NCBI RefSeq assembly: GCF_905196875.1
Contig: NZ_CAJJWO010000012.1
Coordinates: 1 to 64,000 of the forward strand
DNA: 64,000 nt
DNA from: an uncultured Parabacteroides sp.
GTDB lineage: Bacteria > Bacteroidota > Bacteroidia > Bacteroidales > Tannerellaceae
Reading direction: 5' to 3'
Shown: piece by piece, positions 25,284 through 33,701 of the stretch
Position numbering within the stretch: position 1 is the first letter of the stretch
Layout of the letters: every line of letters starts with the position of its first letter
Program-made: the position numbers and the translations under genes
The notes under the pieces: generated by a model
What the model was told of the DNA's origin: nothing
Databases searched by the model: none
The model's input: only the letters and a program-made list of their open reading frames with translations

Positions 25284-26083
25284 ATTACTTCTGCGTATAA
25301 TATGTTTCTTGAAACGATTTCCTCATCAGGCTCGTATTCAGCCTTATTGTAAGTAACAATACTCCATTCGCCTTGCTCGTTTTCAACCAGGGCTGTCATA
25401 CTCTCCACCCAATCACCGGAATTGAGATAGTGCACATTGTTATACCGGACATTGGCAGCCTGATGGATATGTCCGCAGATAATACCGTCCAGTTTCCTGG
25501 ATAAAGCGAGCTTCACCAGCTCCTTTTCGAAGTCGGAGATGTAAGAGACAGCACTTTTTACCCGGTGCTTTACATGTTGGGAAAGGGAAAAATAGGGCTT
25601 ACCCTGTTTTTCCCGGTTCCTGTTATAGATTTTATTCAGCCATAACAGGAAGGTATATCCTATATCCCCCAGCATAGCAAGCCAGCGCATGTTGGTGGTC
25701 ACAGTATCAAAGATATCGCCGTGAGTCACCAGGTAACGCTTCCCGTGACTGTTCAGCAGATAATCTTTGACGATAGAGATATTGGAAAACCGGAACGGGA
25801 CCAGTTTATCCAGGAAATCATCGTGATTACCACGTACATAAATGATCCTTGTTCCTTTCTTCTCCATCATCTTCATGAGGACTTTGAAGAAGTCGGTCTG
25901 CGCCTGCTTCCATCGCTTGCCTGACTTCTGGAGTTGCCAGCCATCGATGATGTCGCCGTTCAGGATCAGGCGGTCGCAGTCGATATGCTTAAGGAAATTG
26001 GTTACTTCTTTTGTCTTTGAGTGCTCGGAACCCAAATGAATGTCAGAAAGCACAACGGTCGGATAATATTTTCTCAGTTTCAT
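25280..26083 (-). CDS. Calcineurin-like metallophosphoesterase (UDP-2,3-diacylglucosamine diphosphatase-like)
   Basis: The start is the ATG at 26083 (MKLRKYYPTVVLSDIHLGSE), giving 267 residues. All metal-binding motifs of the fold are visible in order: SDIHLG (about 13-18), LNGDIIDGW (about 41-49), YVRGNHDDFLD (about 83-93), VTHGDIFD (about 122-129) and CGHIHQA (about 199-205). The length and spacing match LpxH-like and related UDP-2,3-diacylglucosamine hydrolases, which cleave the pyrophosphate in lipid A synthesis, but a broader phosphoesterase role cannot be excluded. It is coupled by a 4-bp overlap to the glycosyltransferase and divergent from the YkgJ gene. Confidence 0.85.
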   Translation of the reverse strand: MKLRKYYPTVVLSDIHLGSEHSKTKEVTNFLKHIDCDRLILNGDIIDGWQLQKSGKRWKQAQTDFFKVLMKMMEKKGTRIIYVRGNHDDFLDKLVPFRFSNISIVKDYLLNSHGKRYLVTHGDIFDTVTTNMRWLAMLGDIGYTFLLWLNKIYNRNREKQGKPYFSLSQHVKHRVKSAVSYISDFEKELVKLALSRKLDGIICGHIHQAANVRYNNVHYLNSGDWVESMTALVENEQGEWSIVTYNKAEYEPDEEIVSRNILYAEVI

Positions 26084-26179
26084 ACGTAAGAGATTTACAC
26101 TGTACAAAAGAACCTGTTTACTATTACAGGGATGCAACAACCGTGTGAAGATACTTTTTCTTTTTCCGTTGCAAATGAT

Positions 26180-26187
26180 TACATTTG
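26180..26187 (+). promoter_or_regulatory. -7 promoter box of the YkgJ gene
   Basis: TACATTTG, an exact TAnnTTTG match 28 bp before the ATG at 26216. Confidence 0.45.
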
Positions 26188-26215
26188 TTCCCTCAAATTA
26201 AAACCCAATCGTTTT

Positions 26216-26698
26216 ATGGATATTAACTCCCTCCCTGAGAGAGCTAAGAAAGTAGAAAAAGAGACAAAAGCTTTTTTCAAATCAATTAAAAAGAATCGTT
26301 TACGGGTACTGGACGATACGGTTCATGCCATCCACGAAGAGGTATTCGATTCTATCGATTGCCTGGAATGCGGGAATTGCTGCCGTACGCTTGGACCGCG
26401 TATCACCGATCGCGACATCGAACGGATTGCACAGGCGCTCCGCATCAAACCACATGAAGTAGTTACACGCCATTTGCATATCGACGAAGATAAGGATTAT
26501 GTGTTCCGGTCGATGCCCTGCCCGTTTCTGGGGGCGGATAACTATTGTAGTATTTATGAGGACAGGCCGAAAGCTTGCCGCGAGTATCCGCATACGGACA
26601 GGAAGAAGTTTTATCAGATACATGCACTGACGATTAAAAATGCGCAGACTTGTCCGGGTGTTTTTGAGGTATTGGAACAGTTGAAAAGAGAGCTTTAG
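26216..26698 (+). CDS. YkgJ-family cysteine-cluster protein
   Basis: The start is the ATG at 26216 (MDINSLPERAKKVEKETKAF), giving 160 residues; the upstream 28 codons read over the promoter. The cysteine signature is CLECGNCCRTLGPRIT (about residues 47-62), then SMPCPFLGADNYCSIYEDRPKACREYPH (about 100-127) and a further Cys in QTCPGV, enough to bind a zinc ion or iron-sulfur cluster. Proteins of this family have no settled function. It is a monocistronic gene between the metallophosphoesterase and EF-G2, on the strand opposite to both. Confidence 0.9.
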   Translation: MDINSLPERAKKVEKETKAFFKSIKKNRLRVLDDTVHAIHEEVFDSIDCLECGNCCRTLGPRITDRDIERIAQALRIKPHEVVTRHLHIDEDKDYVFRSMPCPFLGADNYCSIYEDRPKACREYPHTDRKKFYQIHALTIKNAQTCPGVFEVLEQLKREL

Positions 26699-26708
26699 GG
26701 AAAAAGAA

Positions 26709-26738
26709 AAGGCAGCCGCTTGAAACAAGGGCTGCCTT
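26709..26738 (-). terminator. Terminator of the EF-G2 gene
   Basis: AAGGCAGCC and GGCTGCCTT form a perfect 9-bp stem, with further pairing of GCTTG and CAAG inside. On the minus strand it is followed by TTCTTTTTCCC. It lies 22 bp beyond the EF-G2 stop. Confidence 0.85.
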
Positions 26739-26760
26739 ATGGTTAGAGATTCTTTTCTGA

Positions 26761-28917
26761 TTATTCTTCCGCCTGAGTAGCTTCGTAAGCCTTCAACAGC
26801 TTATCCTGTACATCGGAAGGAACAAGTTCGTAAGCGGCGAACTTCATTGTAAATGAAGCACGGCCACCAGTGATAGAACTCAAAGAAGTTGAATAGCTTG
26901 ACATTTCCTTCAAAGGAACTTTTGCCAACAATTTTTCAAATCCCTTTTCACTGTTCATACCCATAATGATGGCACGACGACCTTGCAGGTCACTCATTAC
27001 ATCACCCAGATAATCACCCGGAACGGATACTTCTACGTCATAAACTGGTTCAAGGATCTTAGGTCCTGCTTCTTTAAAGGCAGTACTGAAGGCATTACGA
27101 CCGGCCAGCATGAAAGAAATTTCATTACTGTCTACCGGGTGCATCTTGCCATCATAAACAATGATGCGCACGTCACGGGCGTACGAACCGGTCAACGGTC
27201 CCTGTTCCATACGTGCCATAATACCTTTCAGAATAGCCGGCAAGAAACGTGCATCGATGGCTCCACCAACGATACTGTTAATAAATACCAGCTTACCACC
27301 CCAGTCCAAATCAATAGTTTGCGTATCACGTACGCTAATTTTAAATTCCTGTCCGCCGAAACGATACATATCCGGAGCCGGCATACCTTCGTAATACGGT
27401 TCCACGATCAGGTGAACTTCACCGAACTGGCCAGCACCACCGGACTGTTTCTTATGGCGATAGTCCGCACGAGCCGCCTTCGTGATTGTTTCACGATACG
27501 GAATCTTCGGTTCAATATATTCGATCGGCAACTTATCATTATTTTCTATTCTCCACTTCAATGTGCGCAGGTGGAATTCTCCCTGTCCGGAAACAATCGT
27601 TTGTTTCAACTCTTTGGATTGTTCGATCACCCATGTCGGGTCTTCCTCACGCATACGGTTCAGGATCTCCATCATCTTTTCCGAATCGGCTTCGTTAACC
27701 GGTTTCACGGCACGACGATATTTAGGATCCGGATATTTGATAAAGTCGAACTTATAGTCGCAACCCTTTCCGTTCAATGTATTACCGCGACGTACATCTT
27801 TCAGTTTCACGGTCGCACCGATATCACCGGCAACCATTTCAGTCACTGCATTACGGGTCTGACCTGCAACAGAGAATAACTGAGCGATACGTTCTTTCGA
27901 TCCACGATCGGCATTCAGCAGATCATCTCCTTCTTTTACTTTTCCTGATATCACTTTAAAATAGGAAACCTGGCCGATATGCGGTTCTACAGTCGTCTTA
28001 AAGAAGAACAGGCTGGTCGGTCCACTCGATTCGGGAGTAACTTCCACACCTTCGGTTGTCACCGGGCGAGGCATCTTATCTGTACAAGGAACTACATTTC
28101 CAAGGAATTCCAACGTACGGCGCACACACATATCGCGTCCTGCACATACACAGAATACAGGGAACATGCCGCGGATAACCAAACCGGCACGGATACCTGC
28201 ACGCATATCGTCTTCGCTCAATGTTCCTTCTTCAAAGAACTTTTCCATCAGCATATCGTCGTTCTCGGCAGCAGCCTCAACAAGAGCTTTGTGAAGTTCC
28301 ATAGCTTTGTCCATTTCCTCTTCAGGAATTTCCAATACATCAGGTACGCCACCTTCCGGTTTCCAACGATACATCTTCATCTTCAATACATCGACAATGG
28401 CATTGAAAGAAGAACCTGTACTGATCGGATACTGGACTTGTACGATCTTACTACCGAACTGGTCTTTCAGCTGGGAGATAGTTCCATCGAAGTCTGCTTT
28501 GTCGTTATCCAACTGGTTTACAACGAAGATAACGGGTTTATGAAATTGTTCTGTATACCGGAACTGGTTTAATGTTCCCACTTCCACACCATATTGGGCA
28601 TTCAATACCATCAGTGCCGTATCAGTTACGTTCAAGGCAGATACTGCTCCACCGATAAAGTCATCCGAACCCGGACAATCGATAAAGTTCAGCTTCCTGT
28701 CTTGCCATTCAACACTGAAAACGGTTGAGAACACTGAGTAACCATACTCTTTCTCAACCGGGAAATAATCGCTCACCGTATTTCCTGCTTCTACAGTACC
28801 GCGACGTTTTATAACTCCACCCTCGTAAAGCATTGCTTCAGCGAGAGTGGTTTTCCCAGAGCCCGAACTTCCCAGAATAGAGATGTTCTTAATTTCGTTT
28901 GTTTGGTATACTTTCAT
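26761..28917 (-). CDS. fusA2: Elongation factor G paralogue EF-G2 (degenerate GTPase)
   Basis: A 718-residue EF-G relative with all domains (G domain about 1-270, then domains II-V, including YRHKKQSGGAGQFGEV in domain IV). The GTPase motifs are altered: the P-loop is GSSGSGKTT where EF-G has HIDAGKTT, the DTPGH motif reads DCPGS, so the catalytic His is Ser84, the switch I RGITI is YGYSV, and NKxD is NQLD (134-137). This matches the B. thetaiotaomicron EF-G2, reported to support translation without GTP hydrolysis and to be needed for gut colonisation and carbon starvation. Here I infer the same role. It is monocistronic with its own terminator and a 371-bp upstream region containing structured repeats. 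Confidence 0.92.
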   Translation of the reverse strand: MKVYQTNEIKNISILGSSGSGKTTLAEAMLYEGGVIKRRGTVEAGNTVSDYFPVEKEYGYSVFSTVFSVEWQDRKLNFIDCPGSDDFIGGAVSALNVTDTALMVLNAQYGVEVGTLNQFRYTEQFHKPVIFVVNQLDNDKADFDGTISQLKDQFGSKIVQVQYPISTGSSFNAIVDVLKMKMYRWKPEGGVPDVLEIPEEEMDKAMELHKALVEAAAENDDMLMEKFFEEGTLSEDDMRAGIRAGLVIRGMFPVFCVCAGRDMCVRRTLEFLGNVVPCTDKMPRPVTTEGVEVTPESSGPTSLFFFKTTVEPHIGQVSYFKVISGKVKEGDDLLNADRGSKERIAQLFSVAGQTRNAVTEMVAGDIGATVKLKDVRRGNTLNGKGCDYKFDFIKYPDPKYRRAVKPVNEADSEKMMEILNRMREEDPTWVIEQSKELKQTIVSGQGEFHLRTLKWRIENNDKLPIEYIEPKIPYRETITKAARADYRHKKQSGGAGQFGEVHLIVEPYYEGMPAPDMYRFGGQEFKISVRDTQTIDLDWGGKLVFINSIVGGAIDARFLPAILKGIMARMEQGPLTGSYARDVRIIVYDGKMHPVDSNEISFMLAGRNAFSTAFKEAGPKILEPVYDVEVSVPGDYLGDVMSDLQGRRAIIMGMNSEKGFEKLLAKVPLKEMSSYSTSLSSITGGRASFTMKFAAYELVPSDVQDKLLKAYEATQAEE

Positions 28918-29288
28918 GATATCAGGTATTAATTGAGTTTAACAATAAATATCAACTACGTGAAATACTCACGAGGCCGCAAATTAGAGAATGTACAGGA
29001 AAAATGCAATTATCGCCCGGTGTTTGAGAACTATGTTATGCAGCAGGCCATGCTTATTGCATAGATCCGGTCTTACCCACTATGCTGCATATCCGATTGA
29101 CTAACACGGCAAACAGGTTGTAAGACCAGATTTAAATTTAGCGGGTTACAGGAAAGCCATTGCTGAATATTTCCTATCTTTGTCGCCTTGTTTTTATTGC
29201 GGAGGCTTGCACTCTACTTATTTAATGTACACGAATTTACTAGAAAGAATAGCTATATTCTGAAGTAAATATCTATAACTGGTATTTA
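28918..29288. other. 371-bp intergenic region with crossed inverted repeats
   Basis: No gene is seen. It is the divergent upstream region of EF-G2 (minus) and the Wzi-like gene (plus). It contains two inverted repeats in crossed order: TATGCAGCA 29037-29045 with TGCTGCATA 29083-29091, and GGTCTTAC 29069-29076 with GTAAGACC 29120-29127. The plus-strand promoter lies at 29175-29182. Confidence 0.6.
29175..29182 (+). promoter_or_regulatory. -7 promoter box of the Wzi-like gene
   Basis: TATCTTTG, the best form of the Bacteroidetes -7 consensus, about 107 bp before the ATG at 29289, giving a leader of roughly 100 nt. Confidence 0.6.
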
Positions 29289-30779
29289 ATGATATACAAA
29301 TTACGAACAGTGTTCCTGGCTATCTGTTGTCACACTACATTATTATATGCACAAACAACAGATCCGTCTTTTACCTATCATATAGAAACAGGTGCCACTG
29401 CGGGGGGAGGCAATTATGCCCCACTCTGGTTTACCGCCAACAGGAACGGTCTGTCCAGCATTAAACCGAACAGTGCCTATCTGGAAGCCGGACTTACCTT
29501 TAATAAAAAGCTGAAGCATCACTGGAACATACAAGCCGGACTCGATCTGGCAACAGCGGCAAACAATACTTCTGCTTTTATTATCCAGCAGGCTTATGCC
29601 GATATATCCTGGCAATGCCTAAGTATGAGCGTCGGCAGTAAGGAACGCGATCCTTTTGGGAAAAATCCTCAATTAAGCAGCGGAGGAATGGTAGAAGGGA
29701 ATAATACCCGCCCCGTTCCCCAGGTAAGAGTCGGCATTGAGGAATTCACCAATGTGCCTTTTACGAATGCCTGGTTGAAAGTGAAAGGGCACATAGCCTA
29801 CGGACGTTTTACCGACGACCGCTGGCAACGCGATTATGTCGCCGTCAAGAAGCAATATGTAGAAGATGTATTGTATCACAGCAAGTCTCTCCTATTCCGT
29901 ATCGGTAAAAAAGAGAAGTTCCCTCTCGAACTCGATTTCGGCATGATCATGGCGGCACAGTTCGGTGGCAAGGTCTACGAATATGATGCCAACCGTCAGA
30001 CGAAACAGGTATACGCAATATCTACCGGGATAAAGGATTTCTTCGATATACTTATCCCCGGCAAAGGAGGGGATGATACTCCATGGGGAGACCAGGTCAA
30101 TATCTTGGGTAACCATCTAGGCAGCTGGAATCTTTCATTAAGTTACTACCTGAGCGACTGGAAACTCAGAGGATATTATGAGCATTTCTTCGACGACCAT
30201 TCCCAGATGTTCTTCGAATACGGACGGTGGAAGGACGGACATATCGGCCTGGAAGTAACCTTGCCTCATAACCGGTGGATCAGTACATTCGTATGGGAAG
30301 GCCTGGCTACCAAAGACCAGACAGGTCCTATGTTGTACGACGGGTTTGCCGGCCATTTCAGCGAATACCAGATCAGCGCAAAAGACAACTATTACAATAA
30401 TTACTATTACCAAAGCTGGCAACACTGGGGCATGGGAATGGGGAACCCTCTCCTACCGGCACCTCTTTATAATGAGGACGGGAGTTTACTGTTTAAGAGT
30501 AACCGCATATTGTCACAACATATCGGCTTCAACGGAAATCCCTCGAAAGAAATAAACTATCGCGTACTGATGAGTTACACCAGACATTGGGGAACATACG
30601 ACAATCCCTTGGACGAAGTTCGTAAACAGTTTAGCTCGCTGTATGAAGTCACCTACAGCCCGCAGAAGCTCCGGGGCTGGTCTATCTCTGCAGCACTGGG
30701 ACTCGACCACGGTACTTATCCGGGGAATAACACCGGCGGCATGTTAGTAATTAAAAAAGAAGGGATCATCCTGAAATAA
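29289..30779 (+). CDS. Capsule assembly Wzi-family outer-membrane protein
   Basis: A 496-residue protein with a signal peptide (MIYKLRTVFLAICCHTTLLYAQ) and a barrel-like pattern. The N-terminal YHIETGATAGGGNYAPLWFTANRNGLSS, GSKERDPFGKNPQLSSGGM, NTRPVPQVRVGIEEF and the later GNHLGSWNLSLSYYLSDWKLRGYYEHFFDDHSQMF are the segments I associate with Bacteroidetes Wzi-family proteins. E. coli Wzi is an 18-strand outer-membrane lectin that anchors capsule. No capsule genes lie nearby, so the ligand is open. A lipoprotein gene begins 5 bp after its stop and is probably co-transcribed. Confidence 0.88.
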   Translation: MIYKLRTVFLAICCHTTLLYAQTTDPSFTYHIETGATAGGGNYAPLWFTANRNGLSSIKPNSAYLEAGLTFNKKLKHHWNIQAGLDLATAANNTSAFIIQQAYADISWQCLSMSVGSKERDPFGKNPQLSSGGMVEGNNTRPVPQVRVGIEEFTNVPFTNAWLKVKGHIAYGRFTDDRWQRDYVAVKKQYVEDVLYHSKSLLFRIGKKEKFPLELDFGMIMAAQFGGKVYEYDANRQTKQVYAISTGIKDFFDILIPGKGGDDTPWGDQVNILGNHLGSWNLSLSYYLSDWKLRGYYEHFFDDHSQMFFEYGRWKDGHIGLEVTLPHNRWISTFVWEGLATKDQTGPMLYDGFAGHFSEYQISAKDNYYNNYYYQSWQHWGMGMGNPLLPAPLYNEDGSLLFKSNRILSQHIGFNGNPSKEINYRVLMSYTRHWGTYDNPLDEVRKQFSSLYEVTYSPQKLRGWSISAALGLDHGTYPGNNTGGMLVIKKEGIILK

Positions 30780-30784
30780 GACAT

Positions 30785-31228
30785 ATGGAAGCAAAAATAA
30801 ATAAGAACCTGAATATACTTATCATGCTTCTTTGCTGCATGATCTTTTCAAACAGTTGCCAGAAGGAACCGATAAACGGAAAGACTGACGGACAATGGCA
30901 GTTGATGCATTTTGAAACGGCGGACGGAACCATTCACCCGTGCGAACGGATATATTATGCCATACAATTACAGTTGGTGGAAATCAGAGATAAAAGTGAG
31001 AATAAATATGGTACTTTCGTCGGCCGTTTCAATTACGACCAGAAGGCCGAAAAGATTACAGTAAAAGAGTTTAGCGTCCCCTACAACGAAAATGTATTGG
31101 CTACCGGGGAGCAGCTCCTGCCTTTCGGCATGGACAGTACGGAAACAGTATTCGACGTAATCAAAGCAGACGGTAAATCTTTAATTCTCCGGTCGGACTA
31201 TGCAACGTTAACATTCCGGAGTTTTTAA
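30785..31228 (+). CDS. Small lipocalin-like lipoprotein
   Basis: A 147-residue lipoprotein: MEAKINKNLNILIMLLCCMIF with lipobox FSNSC, then a mature chain beginning QKEPINGKTDGQWQLMHFET. The GQWQL..F and later FDVIKADGKSLILRSDYATLTFRSF resemble lipocalin-like domains of small Bacteroidetes lipoproteins. It begins 5 bp after the Wzi-like gene, so the two are likely one operon. Function unknown; it may be an accessory to the Wzi-like barrel. Confidence 0.8.
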   Translation: MEAKINKNLNILIMLLCCMIFSNSCQKEPINGKTDGQWQLMHFETADGTIHPCERIYYAIQLQLVEIRDKSENKYGTFVGRFNYDQKAEKITVKEFSVPYNENVLATGEQLLPFGMDSTETVFDVIKADGKSLILRSDYATLTFRSF

Positions 31229-31278
31229 GAAGCATCCATTTTAACGTTAAACGACATAGACTCAATCAATAAAATATC

Positions 31279-31286
31279 TATCTTTG
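31279..31286 (+). promoter_or_regulatory. -7 promoter box of the toxin-antitoxin/hemW operon
   Basis: TATCTTTG, 21 bp before the ATG at 31308. All three downstream genes overlap, so this is likely their common promoter. Confidence 0.6.
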
Positions 31287-31307
31287 TATATTCAATACAT
31301 ATATATT

Positions 31308-31553
31308 ATGACAACTATGGAATTAAAAGCACGTAAAATGGATCTGGTAGAAGCTGTAATGCTACTGGACAATGAAAAACTGGCCAAAGCCGAAAGATAC
31401 ATAAGAAGTTTACTGACAGAATCTTCAGATAAAACTTACGAAATGCCTGCACATCTTCTTAATGCTCTATTAGATCGGGCAGATGAAAACAGAAAGAACG
31501 GCTCTTATATTGAAGATAAGGAAATGGATAACTTTATAAAGTCACTTGGATGA
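31308..31553 (+). CDS. Antitoxin of a RelE/ParE-type pair
   Basis: The start is the ATG at 31308, giving 81 residues (MTTMELKARKMDLVEAVMLL). An amphipathic helical protein with a hydrophobic N-terminal half (dimer/DNA-binding candidate) and an acidic C-terminal half (DRADENRKNGSYIEDKEMDN), the usual layout of RelB/ParD-like antitoxins. Its stop overlaps the toxin start by 4 bp (ATGA). The antitoxin should bind and neutralise the toxin and repress the promoter just upstream. Confidence 0.8.
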   Translation: MTTMELKARKMDLVEAVMLLDNEKLAKAERYIRSLLTESSDKTYEMPAHLLNALLDRADENRKNGSYIEDKEMDNFIKSLG

Positions 31554-31858
31554 ATATCATTTGGGACCCATTAGTAAAACAACAAATAGAAGACATATTC
31601 AGATTTAATCAAACTGCATTCGGAACACAAAAAGCGAAATCCATTATACAGTCAATAAATCATCATATCCATTTGTTAAAGCAATTTCCTTTTATGGGAG
31701 CAATAGAGCAATCGACAACTTCGAGAGTATTACCTTATCGATATCTGGTAGAAAAACATTGCAAGATATATTATACAGTAGATGATAAAAACATATACAT
31801 TGCTTTAATCTGGGACACCCGGCAAGACCCTCAAAAATTATGGACTATTCTTAAATAA
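31550..31858 (+). CDS. RelE/ParE-superfamily toxin
   Basis: A 102-residue protein with the pattern of the family: N-terminal MNIIWDPLVKQQIEDIFRFN, a central KAKSIIQSINHHIHLLKQFPFMGA, VLPYRYLVEKHCKIYYTVDD, and the C-terminal IYIALIWDTRQDPQKLWTIL. These toxins cleave ribosome-bound mRNA (RelE) or poison gyrase (ParE); the sequence does not distinguish them. Translation is coupled to the antitoxin, and its stop shares one base with the hemW start (31858), so the essential-looking hemW depends on transcription through this pair. Confidence 0.85.
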   Translation: MNIIWDPLVKQQIEDIFRFNQTAFGTQKAKSIIQSINHHIHLLKQFPFMGAIEQSTTSRVLPYRYLVEKHCKIYYTVDDKNIYIALIWDTRQDPQKLWTILK

Positions 31859-32985
31859 TGGCAGGCCTCTATATACATATTCCGTTCTGTGCCAAACGAT
31901 GTTTGTATTGCGATTTCTTTTCCAACACGGAAATGAAATACAAAGAGCCGTATGTGACTGCCCTTATCCGGGAACTGGAAATAAGAAAGGATTACATCGG
32001 CAATGAACCGTTAGAAACGATCTACTTCGGAGGTGGAACTCCCTCCCAATTACAAGCCACTGACTTCGAACGTATATTTGATGCCATACAACGCTTATTC
32101 GACACATCCGGTTGCAAGGAGGTCACACTCGAAGCCAACCCGGACGATATGACACCCGAATACGTTGCCAGCCTTCGTACATTTCCTTTCAACCGTATCA
32201 GCATGGGGGTACAAAGTTTCAAGGCGGAAGACCTGCGCTTCCTCAACCGCCGGCACGACCGGGAACAAGCTTTGCGTGCTGTTGAGTTATGTAAAGAAAA
32301 TGGACTCGCGAATATAAGTATCGATCTGATCTACGGTCTCCCCGGACAGACATTGAAAGAATGGGAGTCGAACCTCGACAGGGCCATCCAACTGGATATT
32401 CCCCATATCTCCGCCTACCATTTAATATATGAAGAAGGAACCGCCTTATATAAATTAAAGGAAGCCGGAAAGATATCTCCTGTCGAAGAAGAAATCAGCG
32501 TATCTCTTTTTACCTCCCTGATCGACCGACTGACGGCAAACGGCTATCTTCATTACGAAATATCGAACTTCGCACGCCCCGGAATGATCTCCCGTCATAA
32601 CAGTTCCTACTGGACCGGAAAGAAATACCTGGGAGCAGGTCCGTCCGCTCATTCCTACAATGGGGAAAGCCGCCAATGGAATGTTTCTTCCCTTCCGGCC
32701 TATATCCGGGCGATCGGAAACGGATCACCGGAGATAGAGGTGGAAGAGCTGGATATAAACACCCGTTATAATGATTTCATTATTACCGGGCTTCGTACTA
32801 TGTGGGGCGTCAATTTAACCGAAATTCAAGGACAGTTCGGAAATGACAAATTAATCTATTGCCAAAAGCAGGCTGCCCCCCACCTCAAACAAGGACTTCT
32901 TATCGAAAAAGGCGAAACCTTGATACTCTCCCGCAACGGAATTTTCATATCGGATAGTATAATGAGTGACCTTTTATGGGTCTAA
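31858..32985 (+). CDS. hemW: Radical SAM haem chaperone HemW
   Basis: A 375-residue radical SAM protein. The cluster motif is CAKRCLYC (CxxxCxxC) at residues 11-18, followed by the SAM-binding GGGTPSQL near residue 58, the NPDDMTPEYVASL segment near 95, and DLIYGLPGQTLKEW near 158. The C-terminal HemN-like domain (ISAYHLIYEEGTALYK, SNFARPGMISRHNSSYWTGKKYLGAGPSAHSY) matches HemW. It lacks the extra N-terminal domain of true coproporphyrinogen dehydrogenase (HemN). HemW inserts haem into respiratory proteins. The gene overlaps the toxin gene by one base, an unusual arrangement. Confidence 0.93.
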   Translation: MAGLYIHIPFCAKRCLYCDFFSNTEMKYKEPYVTALIRELEIRKDYIGNEPLETIYFGGGTPSQLQATDFERIFDAIQRLFDTSGCKEVTLEANPDDMTPEYVASLRTFPFNRISMGVQSFKAEDLRFLNRRHDREQALRAVELCKENGLANISIDLIYGLPGQTLKEWESNLDRAIQLDIPHISAYHLIYEEGTALYKLKEAGKISPVEEEISVSLFTSLIDRLTANGYLHYEISNFARPGMISRHNSSYWTGKKYLGAGPSAHSYNGESRQWNVSSLPAYIRAIGNGSPEIEVEELDINTRYNDFIITGLRTMWGVNLTEIQGQFGNDKLIYCQKQAAPHLKQGLLIEKGETLILSRNGIFISDSIMSDLLWV

Positions 32986-33095
32986 AATTAACAAAACAGG
33001 CCTCCGAAACAACGAAACAGGGGGTTATTCGTACAAATTCTGCACATTTTCACGATTTTTGAGAAATAAATAGTACAACATATTAAACTATTATC

Positions 33096-33103
33096 TATAT
33101 TTG
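33096..33103 (+). promoter_or_regulatory. -7 promoter box of the zeta-like gene
   Basis: TATATTTG, 22 bp before the GTG start at 33126. Confidence 0.5.
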
Positions 33104-33125
33104 CCCTGTCAAAAAGCAGCAAATA

Positions 33126-33701
33126 GTGCCATATTTATATATAATATCAGGTTGCAACGGAGCAGGGAAGACCACAGCTTCATTTACAATTCTTCCAGAG
33201 ATGTTGAAGTGTAAAGAGTTTGTGAATTCCGACGAGATAGCCAAGGGGCTTTCCCCTTTTAACGCAGATAGCATCGCCGTAGCTGTAGAAGCAAGCCGAA
33301 TTATGTATAAGCGCATTAAAGAGCTCATCGCAGCCGGTGAGACTTTTGCAATGGAAACTACGCTCGCCACCCGGTCAGTCGCAAATCTGATACGGGAAGC
33401 ACAAAGGGAAGGATATTATGTTACATTGTTATATTTCTGGCTGAATACGCCGGATCTGGCAGTGGAACGGGTAAAAATGAGAGTGGCAGCCGGTGGTCAT
33501 AACATACCGGAAAGTACTATCCGCCGTAGATATGAGGCGGGTATTCACAATCTTTTTGAACTATATATCCCCATTAGTGATTATTGGATGGTAACAGACA
33601 ATTCTATGTCTCCGATGGAAGTAATTGCCAAAGGATTCAGGAATGATAAAAAAGAGATATATAATTCGGATATTTACACTAAACTTGAACATCATGAGTG
33701 A
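33126..33701 (+). CDS. Zeta-toxin-like P-loop kinase
   Basis: A 191-residue protein starting with GTG at 33126 (MPYLYIISGCNGAGKTTASF). The Walker A motif GCNGAGKTT is at residues 9-17, the catalytic-Asp region reads VNSDEIAKGLSPF (about 33-45), and METTLATRS (about 75-83), YWLNT-like LLYFWLNTPDLAVERVKMR (about 99-117) and IRRRYEAGIHNL follow. These match zeta toxins, which phosphorylate UDP-N-acetylglucosamine. Related kinases with other substrates exist, so toxicity is not proven. There is no epsilon antitoxin upstream. A 56-aa ORF overlaps its end by 8 bp and may be the partner. The promoter and terminator enclose just these two genes. Confidence 0.87.
   Translation: MPYLYIISGCNGAGKTTASFTILPEMLKCKEFVNSDEIAKGLSPFNADSIAVAVEASRIMYKRIKELIAAGETFAMETTLATRSVANLIREAQREGYYVTLLYFWLNTPDLAVERVKMRVAAGGHNIPESTIRRRYEAGIHNLFELYIPISDYWMVTDNSMSPMEVIAKGFRNDKKEIYNSDIYTKLEHHE

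Noticed and set aside
27979..28572. 197-residue plus-strand ORF inside the EF-G2 gene
   Set aside because: Shadow of a conserved minus-strand gene; composition and lack of start signals argue against coding.
29037..29127. tRNA or tmRNA in the gap upstream of EF-G2
   Set aside because: Paired segments are present, but there is no T-loop GTTCRA motif, anticodon arm or CCA end in a cloverleaf order.
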